From Limnoperna fortunei (Eukaryota > Mollusca > Bivalvia > Mytilida > Modiolidae): 64,000 nucleotides of DNA. The translations under genes were made by a program, and so were the position numbers. Shown here piece after piece: positions 26,601 to 41,600 of this stretch. The notes under the pieces are model-generated. The model was not told the DNA's origin. It did not search any database and was given only the letters and a program-made list of their open reading frames with translations. Positions within the stretch are counted from its first letter, which is position 1. Each line of letters begins with the position of its first letter. The DNA lies in the NCBI GenBank assembly GCA_944474755.1, contig OX104113.1, positions 62,392,074 to 62,456,073 on the forward strand, read 5' to 3'.

Positions 26601-29600
26601 TCAAGTACAGTGCCCTATTGAGACCCAAATCCAAACCTCAGTGTTGACAAGCACATGATTAATAGTAGACTAATTACCTAAACCACTTGGACACAGAGGC
26701 CCCAGTACTTAAGTCAATAAAGTACACAAGTAGATAATATAGGACCAGTTGACAGTAAAGATGTAACTCCCTTATAGCAAAATAAAATCAAAGGGTAAGT
26801 CTACAGTAACATATGCTTTCTCCAATCACAAAACTTGCAGAAATGACATATCTGTTGAATAGTGGACAATTGTATCTTTCTTTGACCAAATTTAATTTAT
26901 GCATGTCCTGTTTGGTAGGCAATTTCTGCATCCCCCCCCCCTTTTTATATCCCTTTTACAGCACCAAAACATTCTGTTTTCATAAAAAGACATAAAGATA
27001 GTGCATAATGTGCATGATTTTTCTCACTTAAATAACATGAAATACTCTTTAAGAAAAAGAGATCACTAGTGTACATTACACAGAAACATAATAATCATAT
27101 CCAATGAGTTAAGTTCCCTTAAACACATGATACTGCAATAGCAAAGAAATGAGTACGTACATTTCTAAAAAATGTTGGAATGGTCCACCAGCTAATTTAT
27201 CTGAGGCTAATGCTATCTGGAATCTGTCCAATCCAAACCTGTCAAATATTTGTTTTGGAGCATTTCAAGTTAAATATTAACATCAAGAAAAGAAAATGAA
27301 AAACATTTTGTAAATAACACTAAGAAAATTAAAAGTAAATTATTTTTTTATTATTTTGATTTTATTTATTGTACTTTTAACAGAGCCTTTCCAATTAAAT
27401 TTAATAGTCCATTTACAAAATAGTTTGTTTGAACTAACATCAATTTTTTTTTAAAGTGCACTGTATGTTTCAGTTCTAAATTTAATTACTATATATCTAT
27501 GTGACAAATTTTCAAATAGCTATTTACTAATAAACTAAAATCAAGATTTGTTTGTCATAGAGAGAAATGAGGCACATTCATTTTAAAAGATTGAAATTAT
27601 GTAAAAAAGAACTAAAGTTCAATTATTTAAAAAGATTAAAATTGTGTAAGATAAGCATCTAAAGTTCAATTATATTTAGCTGAAGAAAAATATACATGGT
27701 GTTTAAATAAAGTGGGATAAACTTGCACAACTAGAAACATCTTCCAGCACCAAAACAGTATAAGGAATACTTTAACAATGTTAATGTGTTATTTGCAACA
27801 AATCTCATATTGCTCACTACTGTAAAATCCACAAGCAACAACACAACCAGTTAACAATCTTCTAATACAGATACTGAATTTAAATGACAACTTCTCAAAA
27901 CTTAAACCTTACATGGCCATATTGAGGTGAAAACCTTACAGTAAAAACCATTTCAAAAGTGAGGCATTTGACTTATTAGCCTATGTTGTGCCATGGCCAT
28001 CCCTTATTTTATCATACATTAAACTAAACAGACAAACTTGACCAGGGACCACATATATAATGCAAAATCTGTTTCACAAGACCATTAGGGGGCATTGGTG
28101 GCCAAGTGGTTAAAGTAGTTCGTCTACTATTGATCAGGTGGTCTGTCAACACTGAGATTACTGGTTCGATTCTCTCTGCGGGCAGGATGTACTCGACTCC
28201 AATCTTAATTGACAAGGATTGCCAGTTTTCCTACCAGGTCCGGGTTTTCTTTGGGTACTCCAGCATCCACCATCAATAAAAACTGGATGCCATGATATAG
28301 CTAAAAAATTGCTGAAAATGGCATTAAACAAACAAACAAAGATAAGACCATTATAATTAAATTCCTCTGTAGTGAATTAACTGAACCTATATTAAAGTCA
28401 ACCCTTCATTTTGGCTTCCCTGTCAGTGGTATATAAAAACAGGTGGACCGTAACTGTTTTAATGTCTTTCAGTTGCAAATCACAAAAAATGTCAGTAACA
28501 ATTTCCTGTCACATTGCAGCAATATCAAGAAGTCATGATTATCAACATAAGTTCCAGTAGGCAGTAAGTAGAGCAATAGATTTGTAGAAACAAAGAATAT
28601 GTGCAAAACAATCAGCCACTTCTGTCCACAAGTTTTTTTTAAAAACTGGCCATGTTCAAACCCAGCAATTTCTACCCAATCAAATTAAAGTATCATTTCA
28701 TGAAATTGCATCCAGTAATAAATTTCTATCAAGTTTAATCCAGATAATTCCAGTTATAACTGACTGATTATTTTGCAAAAAAACTATGTATTAGTATGTT
28801 AGGTAAATATTGCACCATACAAACCTCAACTGTGCAATCAAACGTCTGTGCAAAAAATTACATCAACATATATAAAAAATGAAAATCCCCTGACTTTCTG
28901 TGAACTTTTATTCAACAACACTTTTTTAATTAGTTATGTATATCTGTTTCTTTCTACACATTTAAATTACATATTTTTAAACACTTTTTAAAATAAAACA
29001 AAACATAAAATATTAGTTGAACCAAATAATTTAATATTTATAAATTTATTATTATTTTCTATGCACTATGATAATATGCTTCAGAGAAAATAAGTCAGAA
29101 TAGTTACAAAATGTACCAAGAAAAAGCATTATTTTAGAGTTATCTCCCATTTAAACTACAAAAAGATACATTTCTAAACCCATTTCCAATAATTCCTATG
29201 ACCCCTAGGACAAGATAATATATCCTCACCTTTGAGATGTAGGTGGTGGTACCATTCCCATCTTTAACTTTGCTGAGGTCACCCTGGAATCCAGCCTTCT
29301 GCCCCCTTGGCTCAAATGTTCCCAGTTCTTAGTTTTAGAATAAGTCAATACATCATCTGGTAAAACAGGCATAGAACTGACCAATGAGATTGATGGAAAG
29401 AATGGCATAAATTGTTGTAACTTCTCTGACTGTTTTGCAACAAGTTCTGATCTGTCTGACAATTGTCTGAAAATAAATCAAATATCATATATACACAGCT
29501 ACAGCTTACAAGTGAACTATTAGATATTGAAATGGTTTAAAAAACAAGAATAATAGTTTGATCTACCAGTTTTACTGTTATTTTTATTATTATTAGAAAT

Positions 29601-32600
29601 TTCTTTCAATTCTTAAAAACAACAAACCTTTGGGCTTTATTTTAGCATTATTTTGAAAGATTATTTGACCTAACCCAGAAATCATCAAAAAATCATCTAA
29701 AACCTCAAGAAATACATATTTATTGGACTAAACCTTGATCATAATCTACTGAATAAATGAAAGATTAAAAGACTATTTTATCAAAATCGACTTTTATTTT
29801 CCCTCATCCATTGATCTAAAACATTGTGTGATATAATTATGCATGCAAGTCTAATACATATGTTGTCAATGGTTTAAGTATAACATATTTACTTTTGGAA
29901 CTAAATTAACATGGTACAATTCAAACAAATATTTACCTATAATCTGTTTCTCTTTCTACATGTATTAAATATCTAGGTACCCAGTAGGCTCGCAATCTTC
30001 GAAGTACGTCATATTGTGTACGTATAAATACTGTATGACTGAGGTTTGCATTGCTGGCAGCTTTGGCAATGTGATTCTTGGCATCAATAGTTAGATTCAT
30101 TTTATACTTGTCTTGTATGTCCCTGTAAAAAGGGTTGAAAAATATAGGTGGAGCTGTCGATCAATCAAATCGAATTATTCATTCTCTTACTCTACCAACT
30201 CTACAGCCATTCTATTTTTATAAGGTTTATGTAGATGTTTGTTTGAATGATATGTTTAATGCCACTTTAAGCAATTTTTAAAGGTATATCATGGCATTTT
30301 TATTGGGGAAGGCGGAGTATCTGCAGAAAATTCCTGACCTTTGGTAGTAAAAACTGGCAATCCCTGTTAATTAAGATTGAAATCGAGTACCCCCTGCCTG
30401 CATTGAGGTTCAAACCTGCAAACTTAGTGTTGAAAGGGATGTGATCAATTGTAGGATAACTACCTTAACCACTCGGCCACCGAGTCCTCCTAGTTCAAAT
30501 AGAACTGCAGAAGAAAAGCAAGAGCACACAGTAAGACTTGAACAACAAAGCAAAGCAACAACAGACAAGCAAACTACTTCATTATTTCCAGTACAAATTT
30601 TAAAATCACAAACTTTTAAGAGTATTTTTAACTGAAAACAACCAATAGGACCTAAGCTGAAAAATATTTCCTTGAACTGTCCTAGTGTCCTTGTACTCTT
30701 CATAATAAAAACACAAATAAATTTGCCAAAAAATTCAGCTTCAGCTGTACCTGATTTCAAAAATCGAACTATTATAATGTAGTACCTAAATAATCTACTT
30801 CTAATATCATTACTGCTTTCATCTTCAAAGTTCTCCATGGCATCTTTATAATATTCACAATCTACCCAAAAATTTAGCAATGCATAACCAGCGGTGTTAC
30901 TCAAGAAATCTTTAAAACCTTCCATTCCTTCTTGCTGGAAAGACAAAATAGTTATTTTGATAATTGTAAAATTATTCAGTCATGATAAACAAATTGTATG
31001 TCTTTTTGCTAGTTTTGTTGTGCTTCATTCTTCATTCGTGGAAAAAGCACTCAGACTTTTCCAAAAATGTATGTAAGAACCTATTATTCTTCTGAAAGAA
31101 AATTTTATGGTCTGAACAAACAGGTTATGTAACATACAGTTCTTTTACATGAAAAGAGCGCACAGATTTTTCTCACAATAAATAAATTCACATTTATATT
31201 ATATGACACTAGATACCTAAAGTCAAAAATGCCCACATAATGTACATTTACAAATTAAGAAGGAAAAACATTAATCCATCATCTTAAGATCCATTGATAG
31301 ATCAATCAAATGTTGATTATCTATACTTTATAGTTGACTATATAGTGATGAGATTTAATGCACCTTACATGAGTTTCAGCAATTTTTAGCTATATCATAG
31401 TGTCCAGCTTTTTTATTGTGGGAGGAAGCCAGAGTAGCCACTATAAACCTGACTTGATGAAAAAGAGGTAATCCTTGTCAATTATAATATGACCTCCTTA
31501 TAACGTCTAAAGATATTTTTCTTGATATATCTATATTTAGCACACACGCAATGCGACGTAACGTCAAAAGGGGTTTTATGACACCACAATGTAAATAGCT
31601 GAACTTGGAAGTTTTGATTGAAATAAAAGTCAATAAATAAGACATATCAAGGGCATGTTATGGTAAAATATTTAATAAATGGTCTGTTTAAGTGTATTTT
31701 GTCAACTGTACATTGCAAATTACCAATGATTTCTAGATTTTCATGAAAATAACAACTTGAAAATCATGGCCTATAGAGCCTGCTTGAATAAAAAAACACA
31801 GACTTTTGTCATATTACAATTGTAATAATTCATTCAGAATATCATACCCCTCTTGAATTATTTTTTAATTAATATACATGTATATATTGAAATAACTAGT
31901 AAATGTAGTCAATTTCACTTTAACTTTTACACAAATACTTACAGTTCCAAGTATTTGTTCTTTCAGCTGCTGAAGAGACATTCTAGTTCTTCCTTCCAGG
32001 TTTTTTACATCTGTTTCTGTCTGTTCTTCGCTAACTCTTTCATCTTCAAATGTTACGTAAACCTGACCATTTGGTTCTGGCTCCTCCTCCCCAAACAAGA
32101 AGTCAAAGTCCCCGAATAATGGATGTCTCATGTAGTCATCATAATTGACAGGGGCCGACAGCACTCTTGATTGAATAATTATATTATTGTTAAATGATAA
32201 ATGTAAGCAGTTTAAATTCATAGATATTAAGAAAAACTTCAGTGTTGACTCCCCTAAATACACCCAGAAGGGGAGTGGTCAGGCACAATTTTATATAAGG
32301 GCATAAAGCACCAGATAAGTTTGCCATCTGAATTGTAAAGCATTTTTATATGTTGTCAACCTGGCAAAATTTGGAGGTCTACACAAAGGCTTTATATTAA
32401 AAATATTTTCATCTGGTTTATTTCGCTTATTAATCATAGATTTTACTAACATGTCTTTATGCTTCAAGTTAGAGACTTGTACTCAGCAGTAGTAACACCT
32501 CCACAAGGGTAGGAGTTGGTAAACACCCTCAAACTCATGTGCGGTTCAGGATTAGTTCAAGGATATTTCATAGCAGCATAGGAGTTATTTTTATCCAGCA

Positions 32601-35600
32601 AGCTTCAGAAACCCAACCCCCTAGTAACATCCATGAATTTACTAACCTAACAACTGTCCGAGCCTGGGCACTTTTTTGCCAGTCTAGGACATCTATAATC
32701 ATTATCACCACGACTTCAAAACTGAACTGACATTAAAAGCTTCTTTCATGCAATGTTTGAGTGTTCAAATTCTGTTGTCTTTACTTATTTCTAAACATGG
32801 TCCCAGAATCAATTATTCAAAGAGCTGGGACAGAGTGTAGGTATTACGTTGTATTCTAACAGTTGGGACAGAATGTAGGTATGTAGTTGTATTCTAACAG
32901 CTGGGACAGAGTGTAGGTATGTAATTGTATTCTAACAGCTGGCACAGAGTGTAGGCATTTAGTTGTATTCTAACAGCTGGGACAGAGTGTAGGTATTAAG
33001 TTGTATTCTAACAGCTGGGACAGAGTGTAGGTATTAAGTTGTATTCTAACAGCTGGGACAGAGTGTAGGTATTAAGTTGTATTATAACAGTTGGGACAGA
33101 GTGTAGGTATTAAGTTGTATTCTAACAGCTGGGACAGAGTGTAGGTATTAAGTTGCATTCTAACAGTTGGGACAGAGTGTATGTATTTAGTTGTATTCTA
33201 ACAGCTGGGACAGAGTGTAGGTATTAAGTTGCATTCTAACAGTTGGGACAGAGTGTAGGTATTTAGTTGTATTCTAACAGCTGAGACGGAGTGTAGGTAT
33301 TTAGCTGTATTCTAAGAGCTGGGACAGAGTGTAGGTATTTAGTTGTATTCTAACAGGTGGGACAGAGTGTAGGTATTAAGTTGTATTCTAACAGCTGGGA
33401 CAGAGTGTAGGTATTTAGTTGTATTCTAACAGCTGGGACAGAGTGTAGGTATTTAGTTGTATTCTAACAGCTGGGACAGAGTGTAGGTATTTAGTTGTAT
33501 TCTAACAGCTGGGACAGAGTGTAGGTATTTAGTTGTATTCTAACAGCTGGTACAGAGTGTAGGTATTAAGTTGTATTCTAAGAGCTGGGACAGAGTGTAG
33601 GTATTTAGTTGTATTCTAACAGCTGGGACAGAGTGTAGGTATTTAGTTGTATTCTAACAGCAGGGACAGAGTGTAGGTATTAAGTTGTATTTGTTGTATG
33701 TGTTCATTGATCAACTTTGAGGTTGTGAGTTTGAACCCTGTTTTTGACATTAGATAAAAATAACACTTAAAAAGATGTAAGATACAAACTTACCTTGCAT
33801 GTCTCATAAAAGCTTCTTCTGCCTCTGAGGTATATCTTTTAGCTTTTGATTGTAACTTTTTAACATCATCTGAAAATATAATAATAAGTGATTGAAATCT
33901 ACTTAAACGGGTAGGGCAGATTCTTGTTATCTCAAACTCTGATAACTGGAATAGTCTCTAATGAATGTAAGTATGTGAAGCTAAATTGAAAGCATATAAT
34001 TAACAACATTCTGTGTGAATGAATATATTTTTGTATCTTTTCTGTTACTTCCAGCTTGTGTCACAATTTCTTGATAAAAATTGTTTCTATAATTAAATAT
34101 TAAAAGGTCTGTAAAGACTAGATTAGGACATATAGACTAACCTCCAGGATTTTCAAACTTGACTGAGGCTTTTCCTTCTTTTTCACTTTTGGGTCTAAAA
34201 AATAAATATCAAATTTTACATAGCCACACAGACATTAGATTAATAAACAGCAATGACTTAATTCAAATGATATTTAAATCACAATTCTTCATGGTTTAGA
34301 ATTGTAAGGCTGAAATTTAGAAATAAAAACAAACTTTGGCACAAAAACCATTGTTATGTCTAGGGTGGAAAGGGTCTGGAATTTCTAGTTCAGACATATG
34401 TTTTTCTTTCTTAAGAAGACATTTTTTTCCAACATTACCACACGCATATAGGAAAAAAAGGGGAATTTTGAAGCAGAATACATGATTTTTTGGACAAACC
34501 AGAAACAAAATCCCAACCTTAACCCTGACAACAAAATGGTTGGTCTCTTGTAATTGTTCCTCATTAACTAATTAAGGTGCACTCTGTCTCAGTATTTATT
34601 AATATGGAAAAAAATGCAATATGTTTACATTTAAATATCCTGCAAAATAATATACTGAATTGTAAATTTTAACCATATACCTTATTTATTTTAGTCAAAA
34701 TTGTGCATGCATAAATTTATTTAAGGATTAACTACTAAAAATATTTTCTCCATAAAGGGTTAACAAAATTTCCATTTTACACATTGTATAATCCACTTAT
34801 TTTTTTTTAGTTAATACCTATAAATAAATTCAAACATTAGAATTAACTCAACAATTTAATTTGTGTAATTTTACATTTTTGAAAAAAATCAAAGTGTTCT
34901 GTGAAGTAATATATGACATCAAAGGGAAATTGTCTCCATGACAAATTGTTTTTAATTATTTGATGGAAAAGCCAATCAAAAGTCAGTATTCTAATATAAT
35001 TTATTTAAAGTACAACTACAAAAAAATAGTGAAAATTAGACATACAATGAATTCCTTTCTCAGTACTTACTTTAAAGGTTTTTTCCTTCTTTGTGAAGCA
35101 CTTTTTATTATAGATTTTTCCTGAGAATATTCTGTGAATGTATTTGTACTGCCCCCATTTGTAGTTTCTGGAAACAAAAAAGCATCAATTGCTACAAGGG
35201 GACACAACTCATTAAATTTGTTATGTTAATCAACAAGGTGTGTAAAACCACTAAATTTTATAAATTTGTCAATACTGGTAGTTCTGTGTTCTCTTATAAT
35301 GCCTTCTATATTGTCCCTTACTAGACTAGACTTTACTCAACTGGTAGACTTTAATATATAACTCTTATGACTTAACTAATTTCAAACATTCCATATTGCT
35401 AAATATAAATCTAAATAAATTGTTATGTGGTATCACTTTACTGTATACATTTCTACAGTTCTTTAACAGATCCAAGTGAACATAAACATTTAAAGGTAAG
35501 AGCATTTTAATGAACCACCATTATTAATTATAGTAATTCATAAACAAAATGACAAACAAATGTTGTTCATAATAACTGATATAGTCAAAGCCATGTCAAA

Positions 35601-38600
35601 AGAACCTCCTTACCTGAACCTAAATATACTCTGGTTGGAACACTATATGCCCTACTGCCAGGTCTTTGGTATGGAAACAAGGCCGAGTACCGATACTGAC
35701 CCTCACCAAAGGCCATGTCATCATCGTCAATTTCATCGTGAGCACTATTATCAGCACTATTACTTAAACTTGACACATAACTCTCGGACTGCCGACTGTA
35801 TCCTCTGATCTGTTGACTAGAACCACGACTGGCTGAGTATCTATCGTCTAATGGCCGGAGTAATAATTTGCATAATTTGAATTCCCTGAATAGCTGAGTG
35901 CTGAAAATGTAAATGATTTAATTTTAATAATATATTTATGTGAACAGACAGGAAATATTAGTTACCAGTGTCATCGCAAAATTAGTTGTGTTGAAATAAT
36001 TTAATTTATATTGTTAAACATTTATGATTGGTTGAAAAAATTGTGTGTAGATCAATTAATAAACCAAAATTCAAGTTACCATGGAGGAACAGAAAGCGAG
36101 AGTGCCTTTCTTCCCTTTTTGAGGTGTTTCAAAAATATTATTTTATTCTTCTTTAAAGGTCACAGTCTGGCTTCCTAACCAATAAGTCGCATAAAATATT
36201 AAGGTAAAATATTTAAACTTTTGCATACAACTCCATTAAACAATATAAAATTAACCTCTGTTTACTGGAATTTGATAAAAATGGACTAATAAATGTTTGT
36301 TTGTTTGTTTGAATGATGTTTAATGCCACTTTCAGCAATTTTTCAGCTATTTCATGGCGTCCAGTTTTTATTGGGGGAGGAAGCTGGAGTACCCAGAGAG
36401 AACCCCCGACCATCAGTGAGAAAACTGGAAATCCTTATCAATTAAGACTGAAGTCGAATACACCCTGCCTGCAGTAAGACTGGAACCCGCAACCTCAGTG
36501 TTGACAGACCACGTGATCATTAGTTGACGACCTACCTTAACCACTGGGCCACAGAGGCTCCGACTAACAAATGCAAACTGTAGCAAACCATTAAAGAATC
36601 TTTTATAACAAATCTCACTATGCAGCACCAAGTATACCAGTAGGTAATATATGTAGTTGCTAAGTTAGCCATTTTAACCATTTTAAAGAAACGAAACCAT
36701 TATATGTCATTATGTGTAGTTATGTTGGATAAGAAATGAGTAGATGCTTAAAAAACTGCAAGAGATGAATAGATTCTTAAATATGTTTTTGGGGAAGACA
36801 GGTTGATCTTCCACAAGTGACAGAAATCGTATGTCTTTTCCCTGGTGGAAATTCATATGGGCTTACCAAAATGCACATGAAAGTACCAATTTCTTTTGTA
36901 AACCAACAACTTTCACATTGTGATATCCTATAGGCTCTCCACAGTTTAAGAATCCATTGTCTCTGACTGACATCCAATCAGAATACCAGAAACATTAACT
37001 TTGTTATGTTACTATAGCATTTTTCTTGTTTCATACATTTTTGATTGGATGATGCAACGAGTACAGATGTGTGCACGTGAGCTCATCTATACATGGGCAT
37101 CTGTACCAAAAATCAGCCATTTAAGGAAGAAATTAAAAACATATTCAATCTTTTTACATCCATCTATATTCTATTAACATGAATAAAGTAAAATGTCTTC
37201 CTACTTATAATGAACAAAAGTACCTTAGAAATAATGGCAGCCTTTCAGTTCTTGCCCATTCTAACAACCTCTCTCTTTCTTCATCTGTTGGTCCATAGGG
37301 TAGACCCTCACTGTTGTTACCACGGGAACTACTGCTATGAAGATCCCTTTCCGAGACATCTGTTTCCTCAAAAGCCCCAGTCAGGCGGTTGTAAGTTAGA
37401 CGTTGTGGGAATACCTGTATATGAACAATTTACATCGTACAGATATTGATTGTTTTTTTCTTTGAATGTTGTTTAGCGCCACTTTCAGCAATCTTTTAGC
37501 TATATCATGGCATCCAATTTTTATTGGGGGAGGAAGACCGAGTACCCGGTAAAACCCCTGACCTTCAGTAGGAAAATTGGCTTTCCTTGTCAATTAAAAT
37601 TAGAGTCAAGCATACCTACCCATATACAGACATTGACATGTGAAAGAACATGACTTTGATATAAAAATTAATGTTTATGTTTAAATGTTTAATGAGACGA
37701 TCCTATCTTTTACTTTCTATTTTTCTTACCTACCGTTAGCTGAAGTTCAACCAGGGACAAGATGTATTTGCAGACTGGACAATTAAGGAAAGAAACTCTA
37801 GAATTCACGCACAAGGAAGCAAAAAGATAACAGAATAAGGCAGAGTACTTGCCAGAAGCTTGATTTCATGTGGTTTCTATTATATCTGTCAATGAACATG
37901 TGAAGACTTAATTCGCAAACAGATTCCATAATTTGTATATCAGCTAGAACAAAGTTTGAATGCAGAATACACAAGTACTCACAACCAAATTATCTTTATA
38001 TCTTTAACATGACTATGCAAAACAGGAAATCAATTTTATGTCATTTATATATCACTTAAAGCATTTATAAATAGCCTTCTTTAGAATACTATTAAAATAA
38101 TCAATCACTCCCCTGCATAATATGTCTGTACACTGACATACAAAGAATAAGCTAGCAGTAACAACTTATTCAAGATTTTAATTTATTGATATTATCCTCT
38201 GATCCTTTCACACTTTATTTATGGTTCATTATATTAATATAATACATTTAAAAGTTGAAATATATATATATCTAGCTGTACAGGAGTGGAATTTTAAGAC
38301 CTGCCAGATTAGATTTTTACTAATGTTCTTTTTTATGTTTAAATTCTACTGTTTCATTTCTATCAAGCACGTTACATGTAAACATTGTATTAACTACCTA
38401 TTGTGTCTTCTTATTTAAAGAGATTTGTTTGTTTGTTTGAATGGTGTTTTAACACCACTTTCAGCAATTTTTCAGCTATTTCATGGCGTCCAGTTTTTAT
38501 TGGGGGAGGAAGCCGGAGTACCCGGAGAGAACCCCGACCTGCGGTAGGAAAACTGGCAATCCTTGTCAATTAAGATTGGAGCCGAGTACACTCTGTCTGC

Positions 38601-41600
38601 AGTGAGAATCGAACCCGCAATCTCAGTGTTGACAGACCAGGCGATCAATAGTAGACGAACTACCTTGACCACTCGGCCACCGAGGCCCCCTCTTATTAAG
38701 AGAACAACCATCTTCTGACCAAGGGCATTAAGTTGTCGGTGTAGGACTAAAAAAACTCCCGAAGTCAAGAGAACAACCAATTTTTAGAAAATACCAATAG
38801 AGTGTTTGTCCTAAATCAAAGTTGTATATACTGTAGGTGTCATTCTCATCCTCAAATATGGCCATTTTATATGTCTGCCGATATCTGATACCATTTATCA
38901 AGGAGTATAGCTAGAGACAAACTGACACTACTCTAACACAGTACATTAAAATACAAATACTTCAACAGTTATATTCCCCAAACCCAATATGAAAGGATAT
39001 AAGGATACAACAAATAGAGAAATTGGGATCTGAAATTAAATAAATACTGGCAATAAAAGTTTCCAGAAATAACACTGTAACAAAATAGAAATCTTGTTTT
39101 CAAGTATTTTCATTAAAGTTGATCATTTAAAAAAAATTATTATTATAAACATATGTGTATTTGATTGTTTGTCTCATGTTGGTCTTTGGAAGTAAGGGTC
39201 ATTTAAGTTAATTCTGTATTGTGCAGGTGTAGTTCTTTTGTTTTATGCATGTCTGTGTTGTTACCGTATTTACAGGGGAACGTACTGGTATTATGGGTTT
39301 TAACCTGCCACAGTATATATTACATCACTGCTCTTATTTTGCCCTTTTTGTTTTCTTTTTTCTTTCCTTTTTTATGTGTTTATTTTGGTGATGTGTATTC
39401 TGTGTTTAAGCAATTAATTAAAATTTCTAAGTTTGTGTTCAGTCTTCTCTTTATATACTAATATAAACAAAAAATTTCTTAAGATTTTTGAGTATGTTAT
39501 TTAGTTTTCCTTAAGGTGACAAATGAATCAAGTACCTGAAAAAGAGACCAATGTTCATTGTCCATTTAAAAACATAGTGTTGACCTAAAATTAGATTTGG
39601 ACATTTTCCATATTTAACCCACGAAAAGAAAACGTAGTTAAATAAAATTTGAGATCATTAGCATTAATTTTTAATTAAACTTTCCATACATTTTAGCCAA
39701 ATTCAAATTTGCATAAATCCAAAATAAACAATGTATATCAAACTATCAAGAGTCTTTGTATATCATAATTACGTAGTTTTAAGTTATCAGACATTTTTAA
39801 GTGCTTTTAATCACTTAAATTAAATGCAAATCATTGTTTCAAACTTTATTTTTAGACACAGACAAAACGACAATTTTTGACACAAAGACTATTGTAAATG
39901 TTTTAAAATATTATAGTCTTTTATTAAAATTTTTCAAAAAGAAAATTTTAATGGCCATGTTTATTATCACACAAAGCAAAAATATTGATCAGACCCATCT
40001 GTATTTGATGAAATCTTGTTTGTCACGTTTTCAATGCTTCAGTAACAGAAAGACTCTTGTTTCTATACAATGTACGTTGTGATTTTTATTTCAATCCTGA
40101 AATTTGATCAATTTACATTACAAGTATTGAATAAAATTTCCCCACAAAATCAATATTAGGTTGTCACTTTATGCCTTTAACAGGGCACTGTTTTGCCAGG
40201 AAGTTAATATCGGTAGTCTTTAATCAATTATATTTTATAAGTTTCTTATTGATTGTCACTTTACCGTTAAATCAGATGACAAACTTTTATTTATGACATC
40301 ATTATATATCAATTGCGATTTAATTTAGCTACTTTCATACTGGGACAGCTCTGTATTAGATCAATACAAGGAAATCATTAGAAATTAACTTGCCATAATT
40401 CTTAGTAACACGAAAATATCAAATATAGCATAGGGTAATTATAAAACCTTGAGTGCAAATGCAATACTATAACAGAGATATGGCTGACAATTCTACATGG
40501 ACGAAATAAATTCTATGAAGCCACATTCATCCTGCCACATTAAAGGTGGCCTTTAACAACAGGTACAATAAAGTACTGTGTGGAGAAACCCTTGCAATGA
40601 GAGAAACATGAAAATTGTATATGGGCAGAAGAAAGTGTATAAAGCCATTCATCTTGCCACATTAAAGGTGGCCTTTAACACCAGGTACAATAAAACCACT
40701 GTGGAGAGACCCTTGCAATAAAAGAAACCTTCCTCAAAAGACAACCAGAAAATTTTCTTAACCCTTATTAGTTATATCAACCCCCTTTCTTTCAGTAAAA
40801 ACCCTTTGTGAAGGCTACTGTGGCAACAACTTACAATTAGTTTTATTGAAAAATTATCTATCCAGCAGTGAAACCAAATTTACTAAAAAAATCGATTAAA
40901 GACAGAAATGGCCGGTTAACAGGAAGTAGGTGAGCTACCGACCTGAAATCCAATCCCATGTTATGGGGATGCTGCATACCAAATTTCAAGAGAATGTGAT
41001 TATTTGTTGCTGAGAAAACTGTTACAAAAAAATGTTTTCCCGCTCACCTGCCCCCCCCCCACCCCCCCAACATTAAAAATATTATAACTCGGATTTTCAC
41101 TCTTTGAAATCCAGCCAAAAATGGGTTGTATAAAAGGGGGGACCAAAATTTTGCAAAAACATGCCTGTATCTAAAAAGTTTTTCCATTTAAGAAGGCCCT
41201 TGATTCATATCTCTCATTTCCACCACAACCACCACACCCAAGCTGCAAATACCTACGGTGAAGAACCTAAATACTAATAATTCTGTTGTATGTGTTGGTA
41301 ATTAATAAAACCAAAAACAAAAAGAGGTTCCACAGTCCAATTACAGGTAACCTAAATGGGTTATACAAAACTTGGCAGAAATAATGTAGCCTGAAATCTT
41401 TACAAAATGTTCAAATTGTATTTAATCTTTTCCTTTCAAAGTACTTTCAAATTATAAATGTTCAGTTACATTAGTTATAAAGCTATGTCATGCACAATAT
41501 TTAATTTTTATCATTTTTAATGTAAATCATAATCCTTTCAATTTCCTGCAAGAATTCTGATTCAATCAATCATTCATCTTTGATAAAAATGTTTAAACTT

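Noticed and set aside
28085..28170. A tRNA gene at the SINE head
   Set aside because: A and B boxes are present, but the segment continues into the SINE body shared by many copies and no clean tRNA fold ends there.
30410..30946. A 178-codon minus-strand frame as a separate gene
   Set aside because: It is RGS22 exon 9 read on into its intron and into a SINE; only the first part resembles RGS.
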